Positions 22,931 through 35,599 of a stretch of DNA of 64,000 bases are shown here, in pieces. Numbering within the stretch: position 1 is the first letter of the stretch; each line of letters begins with the position of its first letter. The notes beneath the pieces were generated by a model, which searched no databases, had not been told where the DNA came from, and worked only from the letters and a program-made list of their open reading frames with translations. Position numbers and translations under genes: made by a program. The stretch spans positions 5,270,001 to 5,334,000 of the forward strand of contig JAQOTA010000053.1 of the NCBI GenBank assembly GCA_029532415.1, read 5' to 3'. The DNA comes from Marasmius tenuissimus (taxonomy: Eukaryota > Basidiomycota > Agaricomycetes > Agaricales > Marasmiaceae).

Positions 22931-23712
22931 CCCAGTAAAAGCGGGCAAGAACTATATTGGCTCAGATGAAACTGGAGGACTGGGAGCTTCGTGACCGTAA
23001 TAACTGTAAGCCCGACCATAGAACCGTTGAACGGTAGAACCTGAGACCAAACTGACATTAACGGCCCACTCTAAAGTAATATGCGTACTGACACCATTTG
23101 CATCCAGGTCCCAATACCTACACATTGGTATGGGACACATGCATTCCTGTCGGTCTGTCGTTGACAGTGTCACCTTTGAGCGCGGTTGGCAGTTCCTGCT
23201 ACTCGCTTGAACGAGTCATGCTATCGAGATGGACAAGAATCAGAACCCGGCCGGTCTGAATCCGCCATCGTCCTATTCTTTCTCTTAAACCTACAAGTTT
23301 GACGCATTACTGTTCACAATCCAGGCCGCGCTCTTACTGATCATCCGCTGAACCACCATTGGTAAAAGCGGCAACTGGTGCTCTGAACGACTCACGAGGC
23401 CTTGAGGTTGACGAGAATATCGGCGCAGAAGATGAATTGAGTGAGTGGCTCACCGTATCATCTGGCACAAGCATCTGAGATCTCGGATTGTATCGTAGTC
23501 GTCGTGGGCAATGTTGGGTACAGTGCATAGTATTTTACCAAATGCCGGCTCGATAGAAAAATTATGCTTACGTTCTCTGGCCCCATCATCAACTAACGGA
23601 AGATTGTGCATAATAACACGCCGAGTGGTCGACTGTCGTCGAAACCCTCAGCTGTCGCCGTCTAAAACTCAGATCCAGGTCCCTCATAATAACGTTTCTT
23701 ACGAGAAGTCGG
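22931..23712. other. Intergenic; decayed 3' end of a K-type block
   Basis: About 23160-23330 resembles the sequence beyond the stops of K1 and K5, showing that K3 once had a longer C-terminus here. The VHS-GAT coding part itself is missing between there and the present K3 stop at 23713. No other gene seen. Confidence 0.45.
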
Positions 23713-26700
23713 TTACAGACCCACGGGCGCGGGAGTATTGAACACGGCATTGTCGATGTCAAGTGGCATACCCTTTTGGAGACCATCATTCGCATTGAGT
23801 AAGGCCTTAGGGAAAGGATAAACACCACATACCTCGTCCGGCTTGTCGTGTGGTTTGACCTTCTTCCATAGGCCACGAAATTCAGTATCTTTGTCTACAG
23901 CACCAGTTTTAGTATTCCGTTGCATGCGACCAGGGGAAAGCACGAAGATAGCCGAGAAAACAACGTCAAAGGCGGTTTGAATGCCAGAGAAGGAAACGAC
24001 AACAGACAAATTACTCACTACTTCCACTAGCATACGTAGCAGCGGCCAGAACGTCCAGCACACGCTCTTTGACCACAGCGTTCGTTGTTGAGCTCACAAG
24101 AAGCTCTTCCAAGGTTTCTAAGAATTTCCGAGAGGTCGACTGGCCTATGAATGTATCTGTCGAGTTCCGAAGTATGATTGCCCAAAGCTAGATGTGAAGA
24201 TCGAAGTCAACAGCTTAAAAATCAGAATGAAAGAAGGATCACTTACCCGAGCAGCACTGAGCTGAGCCTGGGGTGCGCCGTACTTGAACTCTCTGCATAA
24301 CGCCCGTATAACCTCCTTGGCATTGGAATCACTGGCTGATGCGCGTGCACAAACGTCAAGGACAAGAGCCCAATTTTCAGAGGATGTTGCTGTGAGAAAC
24401 CCTGTGTACACCGCGAACGAAGTGAAACAGTTGAGGAATTACTAGAACGATGCAGGTGTAGCAGACTTGAAGCGTACCAATCAACCTCGTCAGCTGTCCT
24501 CCCTGTTCCTCGGGGTGCACTAGCTGCCACGACTGGCTTCGTTCTCTCTGACCATAATCCTTGTCCTTGTCCTTATCGTGACTGCCACTAGTCCGTCTGG
24601 ATAGCCATCCGCCCTCCTTCCTGTCCTTCTGTTTCTCCCTGATCCCCTTCCTGACGTAGCCCGTCACCATTGTGCTCGGTGCCAGCGAGTTCATAGATGG
24701 ATATCGCTCCGTCCCCGAACTGGGCCTCGAAGGCACAATCATCTCCATTGTCGCCGTTGGGTCAGTCGACCCCGTGTGTTGGTGGTGGTGATAAGTCTGA
24801 TGAGGATGTCCAGTGCCCGGCAGATGCTGATGTGCATGTGGCGGATACAGCGCCCTCAATATCCCCATCGGTGGCGGCATCGATATCGAATCGTTGCTCA
24901 TATTATTATGATGGTGGGTGAGGTTGGGGTTTTTCTGTTGATGAGCTTGGTCTTGAGCTGGATTCTGATCCTGATGTTCCTGTGCTCGACCACGTTTAAG
25001 ATTCTGTGCGTAGTCAGGTCCAATTCGTTGCCATTGACTTCTTTCTAAACCACTCACACCGTCCCAAAAATCTTTAATGACTACTTGAAGGGATTGCGGC
25101 AATGCTACTGCGAACAAAATTGGTATGGTGGCGACGTTTCAGAGCGGGATCACGTACTTTCGATCGTCCCTACGGCTGAATGTAACTCGTCCTTCATGGA
25201 TATGTTTAGGTCTTCGGGTGAGGAAACTCTTGCCTTAGCGCACGAGTTTGAGCCTTGCCGCGTGAAGCTTGACAGGACCTCCGGCGGTTCGACGTCCGTT
25301 TCTAACGGAGTGAGAAGACTACCGTTGAATTGAATCTGGGATTGTGCCTCATGTATGGTCTTCAGGTGATCCGGGTGCGATGATACACCCTTCACGCCGC
25401 TACTTGATGGACCGGAATCGTCGTCCAGTCGATTTTCGACTTCGGAGAAAGTGGCTGGAGCGTCGACAGACGAGAAGGGGAGAGAATCGGGGACGGGATC
25501 CCTAGTGAAAAAATGAGTAGTCGTACTTCAGAACAATCAAATCGACGAACGAGGTTGTCCTCTGCTGTGTCCCAGGGCTCGGTGTAGCCTCCAGCAAGTT
25601 AGAGAAGATCCGACTGTCTCCGATTTGGGACCCATTGCGCGATCCGGGGGAGAGAGACCGATATTCGACATTCTCCCAAACCTGGGTGAACAGGGACTCG
25701 CTCCAGTCTGAGGCCGGTAATACCCTTACAGCTATTTGTTCGACCTTTTCAAGGACATGGCTAGCACTTGGCCGAGAAGATGGGTTTGCATCCCAGCACA
25801 CGTTCATAAGAGCCCACATCGCGTCCGATAGTTCAGGTGCCCCTTCAGGCCTTGAGGGCCGCTTGCCCTGTGCGACATTGAAGGCTACCGTCATCTCGTT
25901 CGCAAGTTCAGGAAACGGTTGAAGGCCTGTGAAGATCTGCATACAAAGTCACGATGAGATTTTGCAACGATTTCACGCTTGCATCCGGACTCACCTCGTA
26001 ACAGACACATGCGTAAGAATACACATCGCTCTCCTTCGACGGCCCTCCGCTCCCGATGAGTAGCTCCGGCGCCAGCCATCGTGCAGTTCCAACAGGCCGC
26101 GTCGTAGAAGTAGTGATTCGGAGGCCATTCGTGTCAGTGATCCGGGACAAGCCAAAATCTGCGATGCAAGCTCGGAATGAACATGTAATGAGTATATTGA
26201 GGCCCTTCAGATCGCCGTGAACGATCTTCCGGCTATGCAGGTAAGCCAACCCAGAGGTAACGTCATAAACCTTGAGAGAACTAAATCAGCATGATTCATT
26301 CCATGTACCACGCACCACGGAAACCGAACAAAATACTCACCAGCGTGTAATGGTCCACATCTTCCCTTTTCGTGGCCTTCAAGAATCCAACGAGATTTCC
26401 CTTCTCCATCCACGGAGAAATCAAACACAGCTGCTGAGTGTGCTCGAGTCGATATATTCCAAAGAAGGGCAATACGTTGGGATGCTTCAATTGGCGCCAT
26501 AGAATCGCTTCCCGCAAGTATTCCTATCAAAAACAGGAAGTCAGTCATATGTCGACGGACAGCAAAACAACCTACACTTGTCAATTTTACCAAGTCAGAT
26601 TTGAGGTACACTTTCACGACCTTCAAACACACCAACTCGCTCGAGTCGCCGATAGTTCCCTTCCAGACATCCCCGAACCCTCCCGCAGCGATAGGATATT

Positions 26701-27008
26701 CTCCAATCTTCTTCGCATTCTGTATTGACAGACATGTTGGATGTAAGCCAGAGTTCTTTGACAGACGAAGCATGGCGGTGAAAATTGCAGGTCGTAACTC
26801 TGGCGATAGGTCTGGGTAGTCTATGAGCTATAAGAAGGTCAGATTACATTCATTTCTCGTACAGACTGAGACTCGCCTGCTGCATACGATCCAGCCACTG
26901 TTGAGCGGGGCGACCCTTCTTGACCAGAAATCCCTGCAACCTCGACTTGTCCGCAAAATTCCACCTCAGAGTTCGCTCGAGGCGTTTCAACTCTGCGTCG
27001 AATGACAT
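23713..27008 (-). CDS. K3: TKL kinase-VHS fusion, C-terminally truncated, 855 aa
   Basis: Twelve exons give one frame of 856 codons: 27008-26877, 26827-26576, 26523-26341, 26270-25995, 25936-25551, 25501-25158, 25104-25058, 24979-24478, 24401-24247, 24187-24019, 23894-23833, 23772-23713. The kinase keeps GGFGDV, VCLK, HGDLKGLN, DFGLSR and RWLAPE. The full linker is present, including a His/Gln-rich part. The VHS part is complete, but translation ends soon after PLDIDNAVFN, so the charged repeat and GAT region are lost. Intron 1 has a GC donor. The 49-nt intron at 25550-25502 has a weak donor (GTTCGT) but must be removed to keep frame; without it there is a TAG. The 78-nt segment 25057-24980 is in frame and may be intron or exon. 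Confidence 0.72.
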
Positions 27009-28640
27009 GTCACTCTTCGGTCTCGAGCTATGAGGTGGTTTGGGTAAGATGAACACTGACCGTGTGATCTCCGGTCAACCAAGGCCATTGCTGCCGACTA
27101 AAGCTTTAAGCGATTGATGATCATTGCCAACGATCAACTTGGGAAAAGTGATGCGGGCCCGAGTGACGTGGTCTCATCAGTATTGAGCTGGCAAGTTCCG
27201 TTAAACACTTTCAGTAACGAGAATGCTGAGCGCTGAGGGCGTCTGGAAGGTGGAGGTTGAGAAGCAACATTAGGAAGCGCCCATAGACGCTCGAAACATA
27301 GAAACTCCCACGACGGTGAAACTCAGTGGGCTGCGGCTGTCCACCATCACAAAATCGTAGACGCGTACGAGCTCTGCTTTCAGCTTGCCCGATACCCTCC
27401 TAAGCACTGCTATTCAGATAGCTGAACATAGGCACGCTACTCTGCATTTCCTGCTCGAATCAGCAAGCACACGCTTCGTGCGTCAACGCCAAGACTAATG
27501 CAAGATGAAGGATGTTGGTTATCAGGAGATCAAGTTGGAAGATTTGAGTGGCCCTGACGCCCTGTGTAATGTCCGGATCCTGTTCATCTCGTGAGCTCCG
27601 TATATTGATTTCTGCAGCCTACGACAACTAACAAATCTCGTTTCACGGATTGCTCTGTGGTGGGTCCAGTGTTTTTGCGTGCGAGCTAAAACAAGAATGG
27701 ACTTGAAACAACCATCCCGGCACGTCGATTCTTCAGAAAAGGTCGAAGGCACATCTTGCACGGGCTTTCCGACTCTTCAACACTTCGTGTTATAACACAG
27801 GCTACGTTCTTACAGACCTCAATGAGCAGGTGAGTCTCAGCTCTCGTATAGGCACTGGCTCAGAGTCAGAGGTTCATGTTCTCTTCATTCAGGCCACAAG
27901 ATCCCCAGGATAGAAGATATGCGAAGCGAAGAGTAAAATTGAAGGGACGAGGTGTAGCAGTCGAGCGGGTTGAGAGAAAGTAGTCAGATGAAGTGCACAG
28001 GGCTGTTTGAGAGCGTCGCAGACATTGGGGAGGTGAGCCTGTCGAACTCTTACGATGTTCTATTTCCCCCTCTTCCGCTCCAGCGCCCATCATCTCGTTT
28101 CCTCAGCATACGTCAATGGAACCATGGAGCCTCGCGCGTTCTGGGATGGGGACCTCGGACGGTGGCTCGGCAACGTGTCGTATGATTCGACTCGACGGCG
28201 GCCGGCTGAGGACGCTGTGTGCCTATTGTCACCGGTACCTAACCTCCACTCGAATGCCTAAACACAAAACACAACTTCAGCCTAACCCCCGGATCTTCCT
28301 ACCAAATACTCGATTGCAACAATCGCGATGACTTTGCTGGCTATGAGGACTTCCAGGAACGCCTCACCTCTCTTCAACCTCGAATCCACGTATTCAGCCC
28401 CCATACACAAAGTGCACAGAGCGTAAGCTCATCTATGGAAAGACAACCTGTCCGGAAATACAGAATGACTTTACAGTATCATCAGAAGAATGGACGGCAG
28501 AGACCTAGGTGTTGACAGCACGGTGTTTATGAGCTCATCGAATTGGCCTTTAGGCCACGAAGGAATTTGGTGAGAAACGACCGAGGTTCGACCAGTCATT
28601 GTAGTCGATTTGTCGTACTAGTGACTCCCATTGAGGCACG
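27009..28640 (+). pseudogene. M3: metallophosphoesterase-like unit, strongly decayed
   Basis: From about 27170 it follows M2 and M5 (GAGGGCGT.TGGAAGGTGGAGG block, an ATGAGCAG mini-exon at about 27821). At about 28340-28420 it still reads YEDF..RL.SLQPRIHVF, but the metal-binding GHIHEAHG has become SPHTQSAQ, so the active site is destroyed. Several stops lie in the preceding exons. The part just upstream of K3 (27009-27170) is the K promoter side. Confidence 0.65.
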
Positions 28641-29949
28641 AGTCTCTCGATATATAGAGCTATCTGTATGAAATTGGTCAAGAATAGACCTCTCGGGGGT
28701 ATCACGCTCTTAAGTTAGGGGGTGAACCCGTCAGACATGAAACGTGCTATTGAATCATTATTTTGGTGCGGGAACGTTCGTCTGGACGACGACTATCCCC
28801 TTAGCTTGTCTCATCTCGTGAAGCTATCTACATCTTTCAGCTAGTACGACTGTTACTGGCTGGTAGTAGCCTCGCCCAAACACCCGCGGGCAGTACAAAC
28901 CGTTTATTTTCTCCGTGACGGAGGCACGGGCCATGTTCAGTACTCAGTTTGACCCTCATGAAGTAGACTTTCACTTTGGAATCAACGGCAGTCTTCTGGG
29001 ATGCAACTCACATGGCGATCCTGATCGCCGGTGTCGCATGTGGGTCTTTGTGGGTCCAAGATCGATTATCATATCACACCTTTGGCCTCACGTGAACTCG
29101 CGAAGGGGGAGTCTCTTTCTAGTTTTCTAGTCAGAAGCATGGTACTCTTAGAGTGTTCATGACCAATGGTGCCAGGTTGTCAGTCTTGACCAAGGTCCGG
29201 GAGCAAGAAGACGAGAATGAGGACTATCGCTACAATAGCATTAGTCCCGTGTAACCAGACCGACGATACTACCTGACGATCGCAAGCGAGAGTGAACGAC
29301 TGACAGAGCGATGTAAATGTCCCTCAATAGATGGATGAATTAGTCAGAACAAGATGTAGGCAATTGACAGTATGTACCTGTGTGTTGGTCAGCCAAAACG
29401 ACCAAAACTTGCAGACGATACCCAGTAATAATACCGTCATTCGCCAACATCCTCCGCTCACGACGATATTCAGTATCACTCAACCTCTATCAATTCCGGG
29501 TGTATCAACGACACCAACCCTTCCCTCGTTCAGTCTTTGCCTCGTCCTCTCTGCAACGGCATCATATGCATAGTGTACCAACAGCCCTAGAGTAAGCCCA
29601 ACTAAGGGCGGCACGTCAAACCATACGGCGTATACATCTTCGAGTATACTGATATGGGCAATAGACAGGAGTTGTGTACACAATATCGGCATGGTGCTTT
29701 GCATTCCTGAGTCTGTCGTTTACAGTGCCACTTGTCGCTTTCGTGTCCGCGTGCAGGTTGTAGCCGTTGAGTTACTTCGACCCCGGCCGTTCTGAGTCTG
29801 CAATCATCCTGACCCCCTCATGATTCTTGATTCTTTGAAACCCAATCGCCTAAGGATGGACATGTCAAGCAGCCGAGTCCGACACCTTGTTTGAATGGCT
29901 GCTTTCTCGTTGTTTGTCGCGTCTGTCGCGAAGGTGTTCAATCACCGTC
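28641..29949. other. Intergenic duplicated flank
   Basis: About 28900-29100 matches the M2 and M5 3' flanks (the GTGGGT.CTTGTGGGTCCA stretch). About 29700-29820 resembles the flank that follows K stop codons. Between these I see no gene. Confidence 0.4.
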
Positions 29950-31075
29950 GAGCGATTGTGACTGCTGAAGAACGAAACAAGGTGGCTGCATGGAACGACT
30001 ATAGGACATGGTCAGGTGCTTCATCGAACTCTAATGGCCGCTGGATCACAAGATCCACTCACTTCCAATGGTTCCATCGCCTTTCCAGACCTGCCACCAG
30101 CTTCCGTCCCTTTCGAGGATGTCCAAGATATCGTTTTTAGCAAATGTGAATGCGTTAGGATTACCGGGAAAGGCACTGTCTGTTTTGAGAATTGGGACTG
30201 AGTGTGACCAACAGCTACAGAAAATCACGCACAATCGTGCAAAGCCCTCGCATAGTCTTCGACCGGAAGTTCGCTGTCAACGGACAAGAAGTTTGATGGA
30301 GCCACTAGAAGGAAAATATACATATTTATGTATCAGTCAGGAAATTCTGGAACCGCAGAGCTGAGAGGAGGTACTCGCTTCCAATAGTTCCATCCAGTGC
30401 CTGAGCCTGCCACCATACATCTTCGGTGTTCAGGATATCTAGAGTTGCACCCTTGTCGAAGGATAGATCAGTCGGATCCTCACTCGTATCTATGAGATAG
30501 ATGTTGGTCAATTTAGAAGACTGAACGACGAGAAGCGGCATACAAGGGTAGTGCGCTACGGCCCTGAAGATTACAGGAGCTGCTGCGGAGGGTGTCACTG
30601 GAACGGAATTGCCTTTGGAATGAGTTGTGTGAGGAGAAAATTGAACGCCGGGTGATTGTTGACGAATTAGGCTTGGCAAAGTAATACGTGCTAAGATTGT
30701 TGAGGGGTCGAGGTCCCCAAAGACCGGAATCAGAAGGCTGAATGGGGCAACTGTCAGAGATGGCGAGGTTAGTCAAATGTTCTGATCACCAGAGTACAGG
30801 AGATTGACTCGCTTCCAGAGGTTCCATTGCCTTTCTGGACATGCCACCTGTCTTCATTTTTGTTTAGGATGAGCAAGATATCATCCTTAGCGAAGGAGAC
30901 TTTGTTGTGAACGTCGGGCGAGGAGACATCTATTCATGATTAAGGTGAATGACCAAAGACTACAGAGGAGTACACGTACAATCATGCAAAGCCCTTGCAT
31001 AGTCCACGACCGGAAGTTCTCCATTGACAGTGAAGAAGTTTCATCAGGAAAAAGGGTCATTTGACTTACGTACCT
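29950..31075 (-). pseudogene. Block of three SH3 domains, the detached distal part of the K4 gene
   Basis: Three SH3 core exons are readable: 30929-30813 (SFAKDDILLILNKNEDRWHV), 30489-30379 (TSEDPTDLSFDKGATLDIL, WWQAQ) and 30179-30063 (FTFAKNDILDILERDGSWWQV). Each begins within the Tyr codon of an ALxxY motif and ends after the GT.G of the distal loop; linker exons carry APSNF..V...LPV.DYARALHD. Two of the cores end in GC donors (GCGAGT). The order and linkers match the array at 42830-45215. About 1.1 kb of foreign sequence separates this block from K4 and no start or stop is apparent, so I class it as a gene fragment. Confidence 0.7.
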
Positions 31076-32229
31076 TAGAAAGCGAAAACTTGCTTACAGG
31101 GTCCAATAAGCCATATTTTACTTTGTAAGAACCCTGCGCTTTGTAGCACATCTCAATTTCCTTAGAGAATGCTTGATGGCCAATGCCGCCTGGTTTGCTT
31201 ACATGGAATAATTGCTTGCCATTAGATCTGGCGACCCTACAGGGTTTGGGTACCTCGAGACGACTCAATGTATTCGAGATGACAGTAGGAAAAGAGTTTG
31301 CGATGAAATTCCAGGCGTACCTAATACACTTGAAAGCTATACACTATATCCTAGTACTATCGACTTTACATGGCGGGCGCAGATTGTAAATACCACCCAG
31401 ACCACCAATTGTTAGATCCAACCCGCGCTCGGTCGACGGTCTTTGGTTACAGTTTGGCTTCTTCGACGCGTTGTTGTTGAGGCCATTGAGCCTTGCAATA
31501 CAGCGATAAAATGGGAGTACTGATATCTAAGAATGTTACATTAGTGTGACTCATAAAAAAAGGAAAAATAAACGCACGCAGCACCCAATCTCATGACCTC
31601 GCCCTTAGTCCAGCACAGTCGCCCATCATCAGCTAACCTTCCCTATGCATTTGAGTTGTAGCCATGGTCCTGCACAGTGTCGTCAAGAAAAGGTGTTGTT
31701 GAGGTCGGACTCTGGGAGGCCATTCAACGTTGAGGTGGGAGTCGGAGGCGAAGATCGAGAGAAGGGCAAAGTTTTGTGTTGTGACTTGCCGTGACTGTGG
31801 TGCAAGCCACTCGGGTATTTCCGAGGAACTGCACAGTTGTTCTCACGTTCCCGTATAAGAGACGGACGCATTATTTTTCAAGCATAAGTCCGATTGACTT
31901 CTTAATACTTAACTTAGCATATCTAGAGTACTTAGTTAGCTATCATCTTTGTACAGTCTCGCAGAGCCAAGGGCACTCTGGTGCCCAAATCAGCGAGTGT
32001 AAGCAATCAAGGTTGGTCCCAAAGGTAATTGGCTTGAGCTAAGACCCAAGCCTTTCGCCCAAGGCTAAAGTACGAGTGCATAAGTCCAAGCACTCGGGTT
32101 CTAAGCCAAAGGACCTGGTCCTAAGCCAAAGCTCGTCTAAGTCGAACGAACCATTTTCCTGATGTTGACAGAACCGCTAGAGGGAGGGAAAGACATTATC
32201 AGTCACAAAGGTTCGGAACCACAGAATTA
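31076..32229. other. Interruption between the K4 kinase and its SH3 block
   Basis: The paralogous array (44.7 down to 43.9 kb) has no counterpart of this stretch. It contains a 74-codon minus ORF at 31268-31044 (with GKQLFHVSKPGGIGHQAFSK) that I cannot assign, and a repeated CTAAGCCAAAG word at about 32095-32135. It may be an insertion, but no terminal repeats or target duplication were found. Confidence 0.4.
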
Positions 32230-33903
32230 AGATAAGCCACTCACACCCGATGGTTCCATCCGGTGCATGGGCCCACCACCAGTCGCCTTCATTATCTCAA
32301 ATATCTAGGATCACACCCTTGGTGAAGGATAGCTCGCTCAAAATCGTACGCGTATCTGTGAAACAAGTATCGGTCAAATCACATGGAACAACGTGAAGCA
32401 GCATACAAGAGTAGAGGGCTTCAGCTTTGAAGATCACGGTAACGGTTGCAGGAGATGCTGCTGGAGCGCGATCAACTTTGGGCTGAATTGTAGGAGGAGG
32501 CCGAGGAGGGGGAGCAGGAGGAAGAGGGGTTCCGTTCTCTCTGGAAGGTAGGGGAGAGTGAAAGTGATCTTCTACATTTTCCCACACTTGGTTTGACAAG
32601 GACTCGCTCCATTGCCAATCTGAAGCCAATTCATGTGAAGTCATTTCTGCAACCTACCCAAGGACATAGTCAGCAGTCGGTCAAGATGATGGCGTTGCAT
32701 CCCAACACACCATCATCAGGGTCCACATCTCATCCGAAAGTTCAGATATGTCCTCTGGCCTCGAAGGACGATTTCCTTGTGCCACGTTGAACGCAACTGC
32801 CATCTTGTTAGCAAGTTCAGCATACGGTTGGAGTCCAGTAAAGATCTACATTAATATTATGTCAAAACCGTCAAACAATTTGTCGCTCCGATACCACACT
32901 CACCTCATAGCAGACGCAAGTGTAAGAGTACATGTCGCTCTCCTTTGATGGCCCTCCACCACCGAGAAGTAGCTCTGGGGCCAACCACCATGCAGTGCCA
33001 ACAGGCCGGGTTCCGGAAGTCGTAATTCGAAGGCCTTGCGTGTCGGCGACGCGGGATAACCCAAAATCTGCGATGCAGGCTCGGAGTGAGCCTGTTACAA
33101 GGATGTTGATGCCTTTCCAGTCCCCGTGAGCAATCTTGCTGTGTAGGTAAGCCAACCTGGAAGCAACATCGTAGACCTTGAGATGCTCGCATCATTATTC
33201 AGCACACTACGGTGGAGACCGAGCTACTCACTAATGTGTAGTGGTCTACATCTTCCCTCGCTGTAACCCTCAAGAACTGGACGAGGTTGCCTTTCTCCAT
33301 CCACGGGGAGATTAAACACAATTGCTGAGTTTGCTTGAGCTGGTAGATTCCAAGGAAAGGCAATAAGTTTGGGTGTTTTATCTGGCGCCATAGAATCGCT
33401 TCTTGCAAGTATGCCTACCAAGCAATGAGAAGTCATATATGTAGCGGCGACAATCGAGCCAGTAATGCACATTCAATAGTTTTTGCAGATCAGAATGGAG
33501 GTACACCTTTACCACCTTCAAACACACAAACTCATTCGAGTCACCAATAGTTCCCTTTTAAACATCCCCAAATCCTCCAGCGGCAACTGGATATTCTCTG
33601 ATCTTCCTCATGTTCTGTATAGATAAACATGCTGGGTGTAGGCCAGAATTTTTTGACAAACTAAGCATAGCGTTGAAGATTGTAGGTCGTAACTCTGGTG
33701 CTAAATGTGGGTAGTCGGTAAGCTAGAGCTGGGTCAACTTTCACTCCCTTTCGTAAACCACCGTGGCTCACCTGCTGCATACGATCCAGCCATTCTTGTG
33801 CGGAACATTCTTTCCTATCCAGAAGGCCCTGCAACCTCGACTTGTCCGAGAAAGTCCACTCAAGAGTTCCCTCGAGGTGTTTCAGTTCTGCGTCAGATGC
33901 CAT
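32230..33903 (-). pseudogene. K4: TKL kinase joined to SH3, inactivated by several stops
   Basis: Exons 33903-33772, 33722-33471, 33414-33232, 33176-32904 and from 32845 onward keep the K layout. The Trp of the glycine loop (GGFGDVW) is TAA at 33558-33560, an Arg in the C-lobe is TGA at 32681-32683, and the following helix has a TAG. The catalytic loop reads HGDWKGIN. Past the C-lobe the sequence differs from K1-K3 and K5: a Pro-rich stretch (PPAPPPRPPP) leads into VIFKAEALYS and an SH3 core exon at 32355-32245 (LSFTKGVILDI, WWWAHAPDGTIG), also with a TGA. K4 is therefore the kinase-SH3 branch of the family, now dead. Confidence 0.85.
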
Positions 33904-35035
33904 GGGTCCCCGAATTACCGATTACGAGGTCTTGAGGGATATGAACCGGATAGCGATATGAATCATGAATGTCCTGCTGATAATTGGTACGTGGCAATCC
34001 CTGCAATTTCAAACTCTGACTTGGACTTGAGTCTTTCCAGGTCCTTCCCGGACCCATGGGCATTGGCAGATTGACGTTGAGGCCAATTTTGTAATCTCTA
34101 ACAGCTAAGGTCAAGCCACGGTCAAGGTTTAGTCAGAGAAAATGTACCATTCGCCAAAATAAAGAATTCCTTCAGCCCCTTGAGTCGTGAACTGACCCCT
34201 TGTCTGGTTTTCTGATTCCATGTTGCGTGTTTCTTATAGTTTTCTGGCAATCAATTTGATTCAGTTGCCGGCTGCACCCACCACAAAATCGAAAACACAT
34301 ATGCTGCCATTCACGTATCTCAACATGGACGCGTAACTCTGAATTTTCGATACTCATGTCAGCTAACGCAGTACACTTCGCGTGTCAGTGCCGAGACTCT
34401 AGTGCAGGACGAAGGACATTGGATGTCAGGAGATAAAGTTGGAAGGTTTGAGGAGTTGTGAAGCTCTGTACTGTCAGAATTATGTTCATCTTGTGAGTTC
34501 CATATATGGAATTTCAATTTCTACAAAAACTAACAAATCACATTCAATGGATCGCTCTATGGTGGATCTGGTGTTCTTATGTGCCAGCTAGAGCAAGAAA
34601 GACTCAAAAAAACCATCTCATACCACAAGTTACGCTCTGATGAACCACGACAAGCAGGTGAGTCTCAGCTCTCATACAGACAGCTCAAAAGTTCATGTTA
34701 TCTCAACTCAGCCCACAAGAGCCCACCGGGATATTGACAATAAAATATATGAATTGAAGAGCGAAAGTGCAGGAAAGAGGTGGGGCAGTCGAGCGGGTTG
34801 GGAGAAGGCAATCGGATATCGAAGTGCATGGGGCTGTTTGAGAGCATTGCAGACATCGAGAGGCAAGCCTGTCGAACTTTTGCAATGTTATCTTCCCCTG
34901 TTCCAACTTCCACATCAATATTTGGGATGGAAAATTTGGATGATAATGGTGGATGCATGGCTCGGCAACATGCATTCGAAGCCATTCGTATAATTCGACT
35001 CGAGGGTGGCTCGCTGAGGATGTGAGCGATCTGGA
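33904..35035 (+). pseudogene. M4: 5' portion of the metallophosphoesterase-like unit
   Basis: About 34250-35035 matches the 5' part of the M unit: the CCACCACAAAATCGAA block, a short exon ending in CAG with GTGAGT donor (about 34655), then DIDNKIYELKSESAGKR and later WLGNMHSKPFV. It stops before the catalytic half; the next recognisable sequence is repeat R1. Confidence 0.55.
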
Positions 35036-35599
35036 TTGAAAAGCTTTTACTTCTCGGTCGGGGCTGAGAGTCTTACATATTGGAGGGAGGCTATGTGTAC
35101 TACAAGGGCTTGGAATATGAGGATTGATTGGCAGTTTGTGTTGACCATTCTGTATATAATGGTTCTTGAGCTTGAAACTGTTCATCATGGAACGAGCAGG
35201 ACTCCCACAGGCCCTCTGCACACGGTGCATCTTAGCGTATATTGCTCTGTTCTTGCCTCCCCATCTTACTCATCTGAAGTAAGAACTATAGTGACACGAT
35301 CAAAGTGTATCCAATTGATATTTGGCACCCATAGTCATCTACAACTACGTCACATACGTACTGTCCAATACGATCTTTCTGCTTTTTCATCTGGAAAGAC
35401 TGTTATATACAAACTTTGTTTTCTCTGGTATCCGTTTGATCGTTGGCTTGTATGCTGAACACTCGGTGCATTGTTTCCGCAAACATCAAGCGCTGCCTTT
35501 CCTACCAGCTTTCGATTCACATTGATCAGGATATTGCTCTGTAGCCTGGGGCCAGATTCTGGTGGTGACCGGTGACTGATGAAGTGTTACTAGCCAAAA
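35036..35599. other. No gene recognised
   Basis: AT-richer sequence between M4 and the R1 repeat. The open frames on the plus strand (35036-35525) have no recognisable motif. Confidence 0.35.

Noticed and set aside
25395..25560. K3 as a pseudogene because its frame stops at 25502.
   Set aside because: Removing a 49-nt intron at the place where K6 has a 50-nt intron restores the frame through to VHS.
31044..31415. Overlapping frames on both strands between K4 and its SH3 block as a distinct inserted gene.
   Set aside because: No recognised motif, no terminal repeats and no target duplication; listed only as an interruption.
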